Origin: HGM04593 sp045634365
GTDB taxonomy: Bacteria > Bacteroidota > Bacteroidia > Bacteroidales > Bacteroidaceae
Length of the DNA: 7,630 nucleotides
Direction of reading: 5' to 3'
Assembly: GCA_045634365.1 (NCBI GenBank)
Contig: JAZRAC010000055.1
Coordinates: 1 to 7,630, forward strand
The position numbers were made by a program, and so were the translations under genes. Positions 1 to 5,457 of the stretch are shown one piece after another (the first letter of the stretch is position 1; every line of letters starts with the position of its first letter). A model generated the notes under the pieces. That model made no database searches and was not told the origin of the DNA. It saw nothing but the letters and a program-made list of their open reading frames with translations.

Positions 1-288
1 GAAGGTGACGTTGCAACAGCAGCCCTCAAAGTAAACGGCGCAGCCGACGGCGAGTATCAGTTCACCATCAAGAACGTGGTAATCTCGGCTCCCGGCTCAA
101 AAGAGAAACTTGCCGACCACACAGGCTGGATTACCGTAACCGGTGGCGTAACAGGCATCGACTCTATCACAGCCGATGGCGTTGCAAACAGCAATGGTAC
201 AATCTACGACCTCCAAGGCCGCAAGGTAACAACTCCGTTGAAACACGGTGTATATATTAAAGATAATAGAAAGTTTGTGGTAGAATAA
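1..288 (+). CDS. C-terminus of secreted cohesin-like protein with sorting-type tail (5' partial)
   Basis: The reading frame is open from base 1 and ends at TAA (286-288), so 95 C-terminal residues are visible and the start lies upstream. The first part (ALKVNGAADGEYQFTIKNVVIS) resembles the last strands of the cohesin-like beta-sandwich common in Bacteroidales extracellular proteins. After a short linker with GIDSI comes IYDLQGRKV, then HGVYIKDNRKFVVE at the extreme end. This is the typical Bacteroidales C-terminal tail, related to the Por/type IX secretion sorting domains, in which 'IYDLQGRKV..GVYI.NG+K' forms a small beta unit. I infer export across both membranes and surface attachment or release; the catalytic or binding part, if any, is off-window. 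A hairpin with a T-run follows 18 bases after the stop, so the gene probably ends its transcript here. The tail class is confident; the specific function is unknown. Confidence 0.85.
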   Translation, partial: EGDVATAALKVNGAADGEYQFTIKNVVISAPGSKEKLADHTGWITVTGGVTGIDSITADGVANSNGTIYDLQGRKVTTPLKHGVYIKDNRKFVVE

Positions 289-306
289 TACCTGCTTTTT
301 GTAGAA

Positions 307-333
307 GGGGCGCGCCGTTGTGTGCGCCCTTTT
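307..333 (+). terminator. Probable intrinsic terminator, REP-like hairpin copy 1
   Basis: GGGCGC (308-313) pairs with GCGCCC (324-329), with a possible inner G-U and C-G pair, and TTTT follows (330-333). It lies 18 bases after the stop of the first gene, the expected place for Rho-independent termination. The sequence also belongs to the same GGGGC...GTGTGCGCCC repeat type as the hairpin at 409-431, so it may be a repeat element recruited as a terminator. Confidence 0.65.
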
Positions 334-360
334 ATTCTTTTGTTCCTTTGTCTTTCCTTT

Positions 361-387
361 GGGCAGGCACATCGCTCTGCCCCTACA
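361..387 (-). repeat. REP-like palindromic element, reverse orientation
   Basis: GGGCAG (361-366) pairs with CTGCCC (377-382) around a 10-base loop. Read on the minus strand it starts TGTAGGGGCAG and ends TGCCTGCCC, the layout 'GTAGGGGC...TGT...GCCC' shared with the flanking plus-strand hairpins. GTAGGGGC-headed intergenic palindromes of this sort are familiar from many bacterial genomes. It is inverted relative to its two neighbours, as in clustered REP/BIME arrangements. Confidence 0.5.
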
Positions 388-408
388 TTGCTGTTGTCTG
401 TTGCCGTT

Positions 409-435
409 GGGGCGCACCGGCGTGTGCGCCCTTTT
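409..435 (+). repeat. REP-like hairpin copy 2 (terminator-like)
   Basis: An 8-bp perfect stem, GGGCGCAC (410-417) with GTGCGCCC (424-431), encloses a 6-base loop and is followed by TTTTGTTCTTTG. The hairpin and its T-rich downstream flank closely match the segment beginning at 307, so the unit is repeated about 102 bases apart: both read GGGGCGC..., then GTGTGCGCCCTTTT, then TTCTTT. It has terminator shape, but no gene ends just upstream, so a repeat element is the better label. Confidence 0.55.
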
Positions 436-457
436 GTTCTTTGTCCTTTCGAACGAA

Positions 458-546
458 TGTGAGAAATCTAAACATCCGCATATTTTGAGATTCCTCACAC
501 AAGGTTGCCTTTGGCCCCCTTCGGGCGGCGAACTCCGTTTCGGAAT
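458..546. repeat. Multi-hairpin intergenic element
   Basis: Three nested or adjacent inverted repeats occupy this block. TGTGAGAAATCT (458-469) pairs with AGATTCCTCACA (488-499) with one mismatch. GTTGCC (504-509) pairs with GGCGAAC (527-533, one bulge) around an inner GCCC (514-517)/GGGC (523-526) stem. TCCG (534-537) pairs with CGGA (541-544). The 'GAGATTCCTCAC...CGGAATGA' wording resembles dispersed intergenic repeats seen in gut Bacteroidales genomes; that family link is from memory, not computed. No coding signal is evident. Confidence 0.4.
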
Positions 547-767
547 GAACAAGAATACCGGAGAAATCAAAAACAAAAAACACAAGCACATAATGTTTTA
601 TGGGCTCTTTCTTGTTTTTCAGTTCTTTTTGTCTTTTAAACTCCTTCCGCTTTTGCATCTTCTTTTTCTGTCAATCATTTTTTTAACAAATACACCAATT
701 GGTTTTATAAACATTTCCCATAATAAACAGGTTACGCCATATATTTTTACTTATTGGATATTTTTAC

Positions 768-775
768 TATCTTCG
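768..775 (+). promoter_or_regulatory. Probable -7 promoter box for the DUF4199 gene
   Basis: TATCTTCG matches the Bacteroidetes -7 consensus TAnnTTTG at all but one fixed position. It lies 19 bases before the ATG at 795, which would give a very short leader. A T-run at 744-748 sits at the right distance for a weak -33 element, but no clear TTTG is present there. Confidence 0.5.
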
Positions 776-794
776 CCCAGAAAATTAAAGTAGT

Positions 795-1322
795 ATGCAG
801 GAATACAGTATAAAAGCCACAAGCGAGAAGGCTATGTCCTATGGTACCATTCTGGGCGCAGTGGCAATATTAACCAACATTTTCTATCTGATAGGGCTAA
901 AATCGGCTCTATTCTCCACCCTTTTTCTCACCCTCTTCATTGCAACACCCATTATTGCCGGACGCCTTGCAATAATCTATCGCAAACGAGAAAAAGAGAA
1001 CAAAATAACCCTCGCCGAGGCGTGGTTGTTCCTTATGATAATGTTTGTGTGCGCGGCCATACTCACGGCACTGGCGCAACTAATATATTTCCTCTTTATC
1101 GATGGAGGATATTTTATGAGTATTATATTGGAGCAATTCGATACTATTATAAATATGGAGGGTGCAGATGCTCAATTAAAAGAACAGTTCAGTGCCACCG
1201 CCGAAATTCTAAAATCGCTCACCCCCCGCAATTTGGTATTGCAAATTTTTGGCACAAATCTGCTGTTCTCACCCGTAATTACATTTATAATCGCTATCTT
1301 TGTGAGAAAATCACGAACATAG
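795..1322 (+). CDS. DUF4199 family integral membrane protein
   Basis: This 175-residue protein has the layout of DUF4199, a Bacteroidetes-restricted family of small membrane proteins with no established function. Hydrophobic segments lie at about residues 17-34, 38-58, 78-101 and 147-170. A basic cytoplasmic-type loop (YRKREKENK, 62-70) separates the second and third. A polar stretch (about 103-145, rich in Glu, Asp and Gln) separates the third and fourth, and the C-terminus is positive (RKSRT). Family members commonly sit directly upstream of a glycosyltransferase, as here, suggesting a linked envelope role, though that is inference. The ATG at 795 has no clear ribosome binding site, normal for this phylum. 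The last 30 bases of the gene are nearly repeated in the promoter of the next gene. Confidence 0.85.
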   Translation: MQEYSIKATSEKAMSYGTILGAVAILTNIFYLIGLKSALFSTLFLTLFIATPIIAGRLAIIYRKREKENKITLAEAWLFLMIMFVCAAILTALAQLIYFLFIDGGYFMSIILEQFDTIINMEGADAQLKEQFSATAEILKSLTPRNLVLQIFGTNLLFSPVITFIIAIFVRKSRT

Positions 1323-1404
1323 GCTGCACTCGCGGTAAAATCACAAAGTAAACTTTGTATTTAGCTCGTTTGCACTATCTTTGTAAGAAAATCACCAAAA
1401 TAGG
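1294..1404. repeat. Imperfect 30-bp direct repeat (1294-1323 and 1375-1404)
   Basis: The two 30-base segments agree at 27 positions and are spaced 81 bases apart. Both begin CTATCTTTGT, contain AGAAAATCAC and end ATAGG. The first copy encodes the last residues and stop codon of the DUF4199 gene. The second carries the -7 box of the glycosyltransferase promoter. A shorter echo (AAAATCAC) lies between them at about 1337-1344. Confidence 0.75.
1354..1383 (+). promoter_or_regulatory. Bacteroidetes-type promoter for the GT2-ApbE gene run
   Basis: A TTTG (1354-1357) and a perfect TAnnTTTG box, TATCTTTG (1376-1383), are separated by 18 bases, close to the known -33/-7 arrangement for the primary sigma factor of Bacteroidetes. 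Transcription would begin near 1390, about 20 bases before the ATG at 1413. A 16-base palindrome, ACAAAGTAAACTTTGT (1343-1358), covers the -33 element and could be an operator. Confidence 0.75.
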
Positions 1405-1412
1405 TAAGAAAG

Positions 1413-2363
1413 ATGGATATTTCAGTAATTATACCACTATACAACGAGGCAGAATCGCTCCCCGAGCTTACTGCGTGGATAGAGAGGGTTATGAAGAGTA
1501 ACAATTTCAGTTACGAAATAATCTTTATAAACGACGGCAGTACCGACGATTCGTGGAACGTAATAGAGGGGCTCAAAGAGAAGAACCCCTGCATACACGG
1601 AATAAAATTCCGTCGCAATTACGGAAAATCGCCGGCACTCTATTGCGGATTCGAGCGTGCACAGGGCAACGTGGTTATTACAATGGACGCTGACCTTCAA
1701 GACAGCCCCGACGAAATTCCCGAACTCTACCGCCTTATAACCGAGGAGGGCTACGACCTAATCTCGGGCTACAAGCAGAAGCGATACGACCCATTGAGCA
1801 AGACACTGCCCACAAAGCTCTTCAACGCTACGGCACGCAAGGTGTCGGGCATAAAAAACCTGCACGACTTTAACTGCGGGCTCAAAGCCTACCGCAGCGA
1901 GGTAGTGAAAAGCATTGAGGTGTATGGAGATATGCACCGCTACATCCCCTACCTTGCCAAGAACGCCGGTTACTCCAAGATTGGCGAGCTTGTGGTGCAC
2001 CATCAGGCACGCAAATATGGCAAGAGCAAGTTCGGAATCAGCCGTTTCTTCCACGGTTACCTCGACCTTATGTCGCTGTGGTTCCTTTCGAAATTCGGCT
2101 ACCGCCCGATGCACATATTCGGGCTGTGGGGAACAATCACATTCCTCATAGGATTTATTTCGGCATTTATTCTGGGAGCCAACAAGCTATACAGCCTCGC
2201 CTGCAACGAGCCTGCACGCCTTGTCACCGACTCGCCCTACTTTTATATTGCCCTCACAATGATACTGCTGGGCACACAACTCTTCCTCACAGGCTTCGTA
2301 GCCGAACTTATAAGCCGCAATTCGCAGGAGAGGAATAAATATAACGTTGCCAAAGAAATTTAG
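1413..2363 (+). CDS. GT2 glycosyltransferase, polyprenyl-phosphate (DPM1/GtrB-like) type
   Basis: This 316-residue protein begins with a GT-A glycosyltransferase family 2 domain: VIIPLYNE (5-12), nucleotide-binding NDGSTDDS (40-47) and the metal-binding DADLQD (92-97). It ends with two membrane spans (about 235-256 and 277-299). HHQARKYGKSKFG (196-208) precedes the first span, as in the dolichol/undecaprenyl-phosphate glycosyltransferase group (DPM1, GtrB, ArnC-like). By analogy it transfers a sugar from a nucleotide donor to a lipid phosphate carrier on the inner face of the cytoplasmic membrane, for later use in glycan or protein modification. The sugar cannot be read from sequence. It opens a tight gene run, and the next ATG lies one base after its TAG stop. 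All expected motifs are intact. Family is confident, substrate unknown. Confidence 0.93.
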   Translation: MDISVIIPLYNEAESLPELTAWIERVMKSNNFSYEIIFINDGSTDDSWNVIEGLKEKNPCIHGIKFRRNYGKSPALYCGFERAQGNVVITMDADLQDSPDEIPELYRLITEEGYDLISGYKQKRYDPLSKTLPTKLFNATARKVSGIKNLHDFNCGLKAYRSEVVKSIEVYGDMHRYIPYLAKNAGYSKIGELVVHHQARKYGKSKFGISRFFHGYLDLMSLWFLSKFGYRPMHIFGLWGTITFLIGFISAFILGANKLYSLACNEPARLVTDSPYFYIALTMILLGTQLFLTGFVAELISRNSQERNKYNVAKEI

Positions 2364-2364
2364 A

Positions 2365-2847
2365 ATGAAAAAGATAACACACATTATTGCACTGTTGGTA
2401 CTTATGCTTGCGTGGACAGGCTGCGACAATGGGTACGACTGCGACCTTAACAACATTTCGTACAACAATATAACCTTCTACACCCTTGCCGATGGCAAGG
2501 AAGCACCCTACCCCAACCCTGCCCCGCTCACCGTGTCGCTTATGGTAAACGGCAAGGACTCTATAATGATTAACCACATAACCGATGCAACTATAATATC
2601 GCTCCCTATGAGCTACGCACAGAAGACCGACACTGTGGTTTTTCACTACGACGACAGCACTACCGACTCGCTCTATGTGGACCACACAACAAAGCCCTTC
2701 TACCAATCTATGGAGTGCGGAGTGCTCATACACCATCAAATAGAGGAGATCAGATGCACCAATGTGTGGATTGAGGGTGCAACAGTAGTAAACAACGCAG
2801 TAAACTTCAACGGCAATGAGAATATCAGGATATATTTTTATCAGTAG
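2365..2847 (+). CDS. DUF6452 family lipoprotein
   Basis: The protein is 160 residues from the ATG at 2365. A Lys-containing start, hydrophobic stretch (7-16) and Cys20 (LAWTGC, a slightly unusual lipobox with Trp at -3) indicate a lipoprotein signal peptide. A second Cys follows in GYDCDLNN. The mature part is beta-rich: LTVSLMVNGKDSIMIN, SLPMSYAQKTDTVVFHYDD, then a C-terminal NENIRIYFYQ. This pattern fits DUF6452, a Bacteroidales family of uncharacterised small exported proteins usually followed by DUF6048, as seen here. A TTG at 2347 would add six residues and overlap the glycosyltransferase, but the ATG gives the cleaner signal peptide. The last 32 bases overlap the next gene, implying co-translation. 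Probably anchored in the envelope facing the periplasm; molecular function unknown. Confidence 0.82.
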   Translation: MKKITHIIALLVLMLAWTGCDNGYDCDLNNISYNNITFYTLADGKEAPYPNPAPLTVSLMVNGKDSIMINHITDATIISLPMSYAQKTDTVVFHYDDSTTDSLYVDHTTKPFYQSMECGVLIHHQIEEIRCTNVWIEGATVVNNAVNFNGNENIRIYFYQ

Positions 2848-3514
2848 CCTTCTGCTATTGTTGCTGTCGCAGCCTATGGCAGCACAAACAGCCAACGGCA
2901 CAAACAGCGAGGAGAGCACATTCGCCTTCAAAGGGGTGAGCGTGGGAGTGGATGCATACGGCTACATAAACACCCTGTTCGACGACTATGTGAGCAGCGA
3001 AGTAGCCATACAGGCCAATCTGGGCAACCGTTTCTTCCCCGCAGTGGAGATTGGATACGGCAGCACCGACACCACCGACAAAATGACGGGCATATACTAT
3101 AAATCGAGTGCTCCCTACTTTCGCGTGGGTATGGATTATAACTTCCTCTACAAGAAAAAAGGGAAATTGAGCGGCTACAAGCTATACGCTCTTGCCCGTT
3201 ACGGATGGACAAAAGCAAAATACGATGTAAAAAGCCCCGCAATAACCGACCCTGTGTGGGGAGGGACAACAGAGGTGGACCTCACAGGCGTCAAGGCCTC
3301 TTGCTCGTGGTTCGAGCTTGGAGTGGGCGTACAGGTAAAAGTGTGGAAGATTATTCATCTTGGATGGAGCGTGAGATACAAAAGCCGCCTGAAAGAGGGC
3401 GAGGGGGATAGTTCACAAGTGTGGTATATTCCCGGATACGGCGAAAATAAGAGCAACGCCTTCGGCGGAACATTCAGCCTTATTGTGGATATTCCCTTTG
3501 GCAAGAACCAATAA
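2816..3514 (+). CDS. DUF6048 family, outer-membrane beta-barrel-like protein
   Basis: This 232-residue protein starts with a signal peptide (hydrophobic about 7-17, likely cleavage after AAQ at 22-24). It then shows alternating amphipathic strands typical of small outer-membrane barrels: GVSVGVDAYGYINTLF, AVEIGYGS, PYFRVGMDYNFLY, YKLYALARYGW, SWFELGVGVQVKV, HLGWSVRYKSRL and a final FSLIVDIPFGKNQ. The family fits DUF6048, a Bacteroidales-restricted group paired with DUF6452. The start ATG (2816) lies inside the end of the lipoprotein gene, a 32-base overlap in a different frame, and ApbE follows after 12 bases. I infer an outer-membrane protein working with the preceding lipoprotein. No substrate or enzymatic motif is visible. 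The final residue is Gln rather than the aromatic expected of classic barrels. Confidence 0.8.
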   Translation: MRISGYIFISSLLLLLLSQPMAAQTANGTNSEESTFAFKGVSVGVDAYGYINTLFDDYVSSEVAIQANLGNRFFPAVEIGYGSTDTTDKMTGIYYKSSAPYFRVGMDYNFLYKKKGKLSGYKLYALARYGWTKAKYDVKSPAITDPVWGGTTEVDLTGVKASCSWFELGVGVQVKVWKIIHLGWSVRYKSRLKEGEGDSSQVWYIPGYGENKSNAFGGTFSLIVDIPFGKNQ

Positions 3515-3526
3515 CCAACAATCACG

Positions 3527-4516
3527 ATGAAAATTTGGCAAATAATATTCCTGCTCTTTCTAGTAGCAGGCAGCATATATGTGATAACCCGCGAAGCACC
3601 CTACAAGAGCGCAAGCGGCAAGATATTCGGCACATATTACAACATAACCTACCAGAGCAACGACGACCTTCACACAACCATAAAAGCAGCAATGATGCGT
3701 GTGGATAATTCACTCTCCACATTCAACAAACAATCGACAATCACCGCCATAAACAACGGCGAGGATATAACCCCCGACAGCACTTTCCTTAAAGTATTCA
3801 CCCTTGCACAGGATATTTCGGGAAAGACATCCGGAGCATTCGACATTACCGTGGCACCCCTCGTGAACGCTTGGGGCTTCGGGTTCAAAAAAGGCCTGAA
3901 TGCCGACTCGCTCACCATCGACTCCCTGCGCCGTTTCGTGGGCTACACAACCGTAGCATACAGCAACGGCAAGATTGTGAAACAGCACCCGCAGACAATG
4001 CTTGATTGCAGTGCCATAGCCAAAGGATTCGGCTGCGACGAGGTTGCCCGCGCCCTCGAAGCAAAGGGAGTAAAAAACTTTATGGTGGAGATTGGCGGCG
4101 AAATTGTGGCAAAAGGCACCAACGACAAAGGCAAACGTTGGGCAATAGGCATAAACAAACCCGTTGACGATGCCACAGGGCAGAACAACACCCTGCAAGA
4201 GATTATACGCATAAGCAACAAAGGAATGGCAACATCGGGCAACTACCGCAACTACCGCTACATAGACGGCAAGAAGGTTGCGCACACCATAGACCCCCAC
4301 ACAGGCTACCCCGTGAAACACACCCTCCTATCCGCCACAGTGATTGCCGACGACTGCGCCACAGCCGATGCACTCGCCACCGCCTTTATGGTAATGGGGC
4401 TCGACGCCTCTCTCGCCCACTGCCAACAGCACAGCATAGACGCACTCTTCATTTACAGCGACCCTACCGGCAATCTGCAAACAAAAGAGACCGTAGGGTT
4501 CGGGAAATACCAATAA
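3527..4516 (+). CDS. apbE: FAD:protein FMN transferase, ApbE family
   Basis: This 329-residue protein matches ApbE, which cleaves FAD and attaches FMN through a phosphoester bond to Thr/Ser of exported flavoproteins such as NqrB/NqrC and RnfG/RnfD. Visible family motifs are FGTYYNITY (34-42), FDITVAPLVNAWGFG (105-119), DCSAIAKGFGCDEV (160-173), EIGGEI (188-193), GMATSGNYRNY (233-243) and HTIDPHTGYP (253-262). The metal-site region ADDCATADALATAF (274-287) supplies Asp and Thr ligands. Residues 4-20 form an uncleaved-looking signal anchor without a lipobox Cys, so the enzyme is probably tethered to the inner membrane facing the periplasm. It is last in the four-gene run, 12 bases after DUF6048. 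Its flavoprotein target is not encoded here. Length and motifs are complete, so it is likely active. Confidence 0.93.
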   Translation: MKIWQIIFLLFLVAGSIYVITREAPYKSASGKIFGTYYNITYQSNDDLHTTIKAAMMRVDNSLSTFNKQSTITAINNGEDITPDSTFLKVFTLAQDISGKTSGAFDITVAPLVNAWGFGFKKGLNADSLTIDSLRRFVGYTTVAYSNGKIVKQHPQTMLDCSAIAKGFGCDEVARALEAKGVKNFMVEIGGEIVAKGTNDKGKRWAIGINKPVDDATGQNNTLQEIIRISNKGMATSGNYRNYRYIDGKKVAHTIDPHTGYPVKHTLLSATVIADDCATADALATAFMVMGLDASLAHCQQHSIDALFIYSDPTGNLQTKETVGFGKYQ

Positions 4517-4551
4517 ACAACGCTAATGCAGGGGCAAATGACAAGCACCAC

Positions 4552-5157
4552 TCACCCACCGATGCTGTCAATCAAATAAGAGAGGTTCGATGTAAAAAGC
4601 CTTACCGAAATTGCCAGCAGAATAACACCGAAGAACTTGCGGATGAAATAGAGCCCCGCCTTGCCCAGAAAACGGCCAATGCCCTTTGTCATCACCAGCA
4701 CCACATATACCACAATGGCGTTGGCAAAGAGAGCAACCAGAATGCTCAAAGGCGAATATTCGGCACGCAAGGAGAGTAATGTCGTGAACGAGCCTGCACC
4801 GGCCAATAGCGGGAACACCACCGGCACATAAGTGGCATCGTTACCCACAACCGCGGTATCCTTGAAAATTACAATGTCGAGCACCATCTCCAAAGCCAGC
4901 AGGAAGAGCACCAACGCACCTGCCACCGCGAACGAGTTGATATCCACGCCAAAAAGGCGCAAAAGGGCATCGCCCACAAAGAAAAAGACAAACAGGAAGG
5001 AGAATGCACAAATCACTGCCCTGCCCGAATGAACGGTTTTTCCCTTCTCGCGCAACCCCATCACAATGGGAATGGAACCCACCGGGTCTATAATAGCGAA
5101 AAGCACGATGAAGGCACTTAAAAAATCCAACCAGCTGAAAGAGGACAACATAGTCAT
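4552..5157 (-). CDS. MarC family integral membrane protein
   Basis: This 201-residue minus-strand protein belongs to the MarC (UPF0056; YchE/YhgN) family of six-span inner-membrane proteins. Hydrophobic segments are at about 12-32, 47-66, 74-96, 112-130, 134-155 and 167-187. Diagnostic features are FAIIDPVGSIPI (20-31), the second-span-pair motif GALVLFLLALEM (80-91) and PLLAGAGSFTTLLSL (116-130), where many relatives have AGPG and this one has AGAG. Despite the name, E. coli MarC is not required for antibiotic resistance and the family's function is unsettled; a transporter role is only suspected. It converges with apbE across 35 bases, with no obvious terminator hairpin between them. ATG at 5157 is used; a second ATG two codons later is also possible. 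Confidence 0.9.
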   Translation of the reverse strand: MTMLSSFSWLDFLSAFIVLFAIIDPVGSIPIVMGLREKGKTVHSGRAVICAFSFLFVFFFVGDALLRLFGVDINSFAVAGALVLFLLALEMVLDIVIFKDTAVVGNDATYVPVVFPLLAGAGSFTTLLSLRAEYSPLSILVALFANAIVVYVVLVMTKGIGRFLGKAGLYFIRKFFGVILLAISVRLFTSNLSYLIDSIGG

Positions 5158-5236
5158 AATATCTATTTGTTAAACTATCATATTTTACACGTAACACAAG
5201 AGGGAAGCACTGCGGCTCATCCCCTGTTAGGCATCG

Positions 5237-5244
5237 CAAATTTA
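5237..5244 (-). promoter_or_regulatory. -7 box for the marC-family gene
   Basis: On the minus strand this reads TAAATTTG, a perfect TAnnTTTG match. It lies about 80 bases before the marC-family ATG, so the leader would be roughly 70 bases. No clear TTTG at -33 is seen. In the leader, 5201-5206 can pair with 5220-5225 as a small hairpin. Two overlapping palindromes lie just upstream (5261-5281). Confidence 0.5.
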
Positions 5245-5260
5245 AGAATAAAACAAATTA

Positions 5261-5281
5261 AAAACGTTTTGTTTAACAAAA
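5261..5281. promoter_or_regulatory. Overlapping palindromes, possible operator
   Basis: AAAACGTTTT (5261-5270) is a perfect 10-bp palindrome. TTTTGTTTAACAAAA (5267-5281) has perfect 7-bp arms around one base. They sit just beyond the -33 zone of the minus-strand promoter and about 80 bases before the plus-strand -7 box. A regulator-binding site is plausible, but AT-rich sequence makes chance palindromes more likely. Confidence 0.3.
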
Positions 5282-5359
5282 AAACTTGGCGTTCACCCCT
5301 AAAAAACACTTTGAACAAGAATTTTGCCTGCCGGCCGTGTTATATTATATATTTTTTCT

Positions 5360-5367
5360 TATTTTTG
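5360..5367 (+). promoter_or_regulatory. -7 box for the LamG secreted-protein gene
   Basis: TATTTTTG is a perfect TAnnTTTG match followed by CAGC, very much like known Bacteroidetes promoters. The AT-rich TATATTATATA stretch precedes it. The -33 position shows only GTG (about 5337-5339), so the upstream element is weak. Transcription would start near 5375, leaving about 90 untranslated bases. Confidence 0.6.
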
Positions 5368-5386
5368 CAGCAAATTGATATATAAT

Positions 5387-5421
5387 GGGTTGATTGTGCA
5401 AATACAACAACGCAACAACCC
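5387..5421 (+). promoter_or_regulatory. Stem-loop in the 5' leader of the LamG protein gene
   Basis: GGGTTG (5387-5392) pairs with CAACCC (5416-5421). The stem extends by TTGTG (5394-5398) with CGCAA (5411-5415) after one bulged A, closing a 12-base A/C-rich loop. It begins about a dozen bases after the predicted transcript start, so it could stabilise the 5' end or act as a control element. No T-run follows directly, so it is not a simple terminator. Confidence 0.45.
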
Positions 5422-5436
5422 TTATACATAATAAAT

Positions 5437-5457
5437 ATGAAATTAACTTTAACTTAA
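5437..5457 (+). CDS. Possible six-codon upstream ORF (MKLTLT)
   Basis: ATG at 5437 opens a six-codon frame ending at TAA (5455-5457), ten bases before the ATG of the large secreted protein. Nothing but position supports translation. It may only mean that initiation must discriminate between two nearby ATGs. The main start at 5468 is preferred because it yields a perfect signal peptide. Confidence 0.15.
   Translation: MKLTLT

Larger units (their letters stand above)
289..794. other. Gene-free intergenic region
   Basis: These 506 bases separate the first secreted-protein gene from the DUF4199 gene. The left part (about 300-550) is packed with GC-rich hairpin repeats. The right part (about 550-765) is an AT-rich spacer with long T and A runs, including a 10-bp palindrome ACCAATTGGT at 694-703 of unknown meaning. 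A probable promoter lies just before the next gene. Open frames on both strands run across the hairpins, but their low-complexity, Phe/Leu- or Lys/Arg-rich products simply translate the repeats, so I do not call genes here. Confidence 0.7.

Noticed and set aside
307..431. CRISPR array
   Set aside because: Units are few, imperfect and inverted relative to one another, with unequal spacers; there are no cas genes.
97..591. Minus-strand open frame of 164 residues
   Set aside because: It overlaps the real C-terminus of the first gene antisense and otherwise translates the repeat cluster (duplicated NKRAHT). No family resemblance.
320..793. A 157-residue plus-strand open frame across the intergenic region
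   Set aside because: Its product repeats CALLFF-like segments that simply translate the GGGGC hairpin repeats, then becomes low-complexity Phe/Leu. It ends just before the next gene, and no domain or promoter supports it.
2347..2364. TTG start at 2347 for the DUF6452 lipoprotein
   Set aside because: It adds MPKKFR before the signal peptide and overlaps the glycosyltransferase. The ATG at 2365 gives a standard lipoprotein signal and 1-base spacing.
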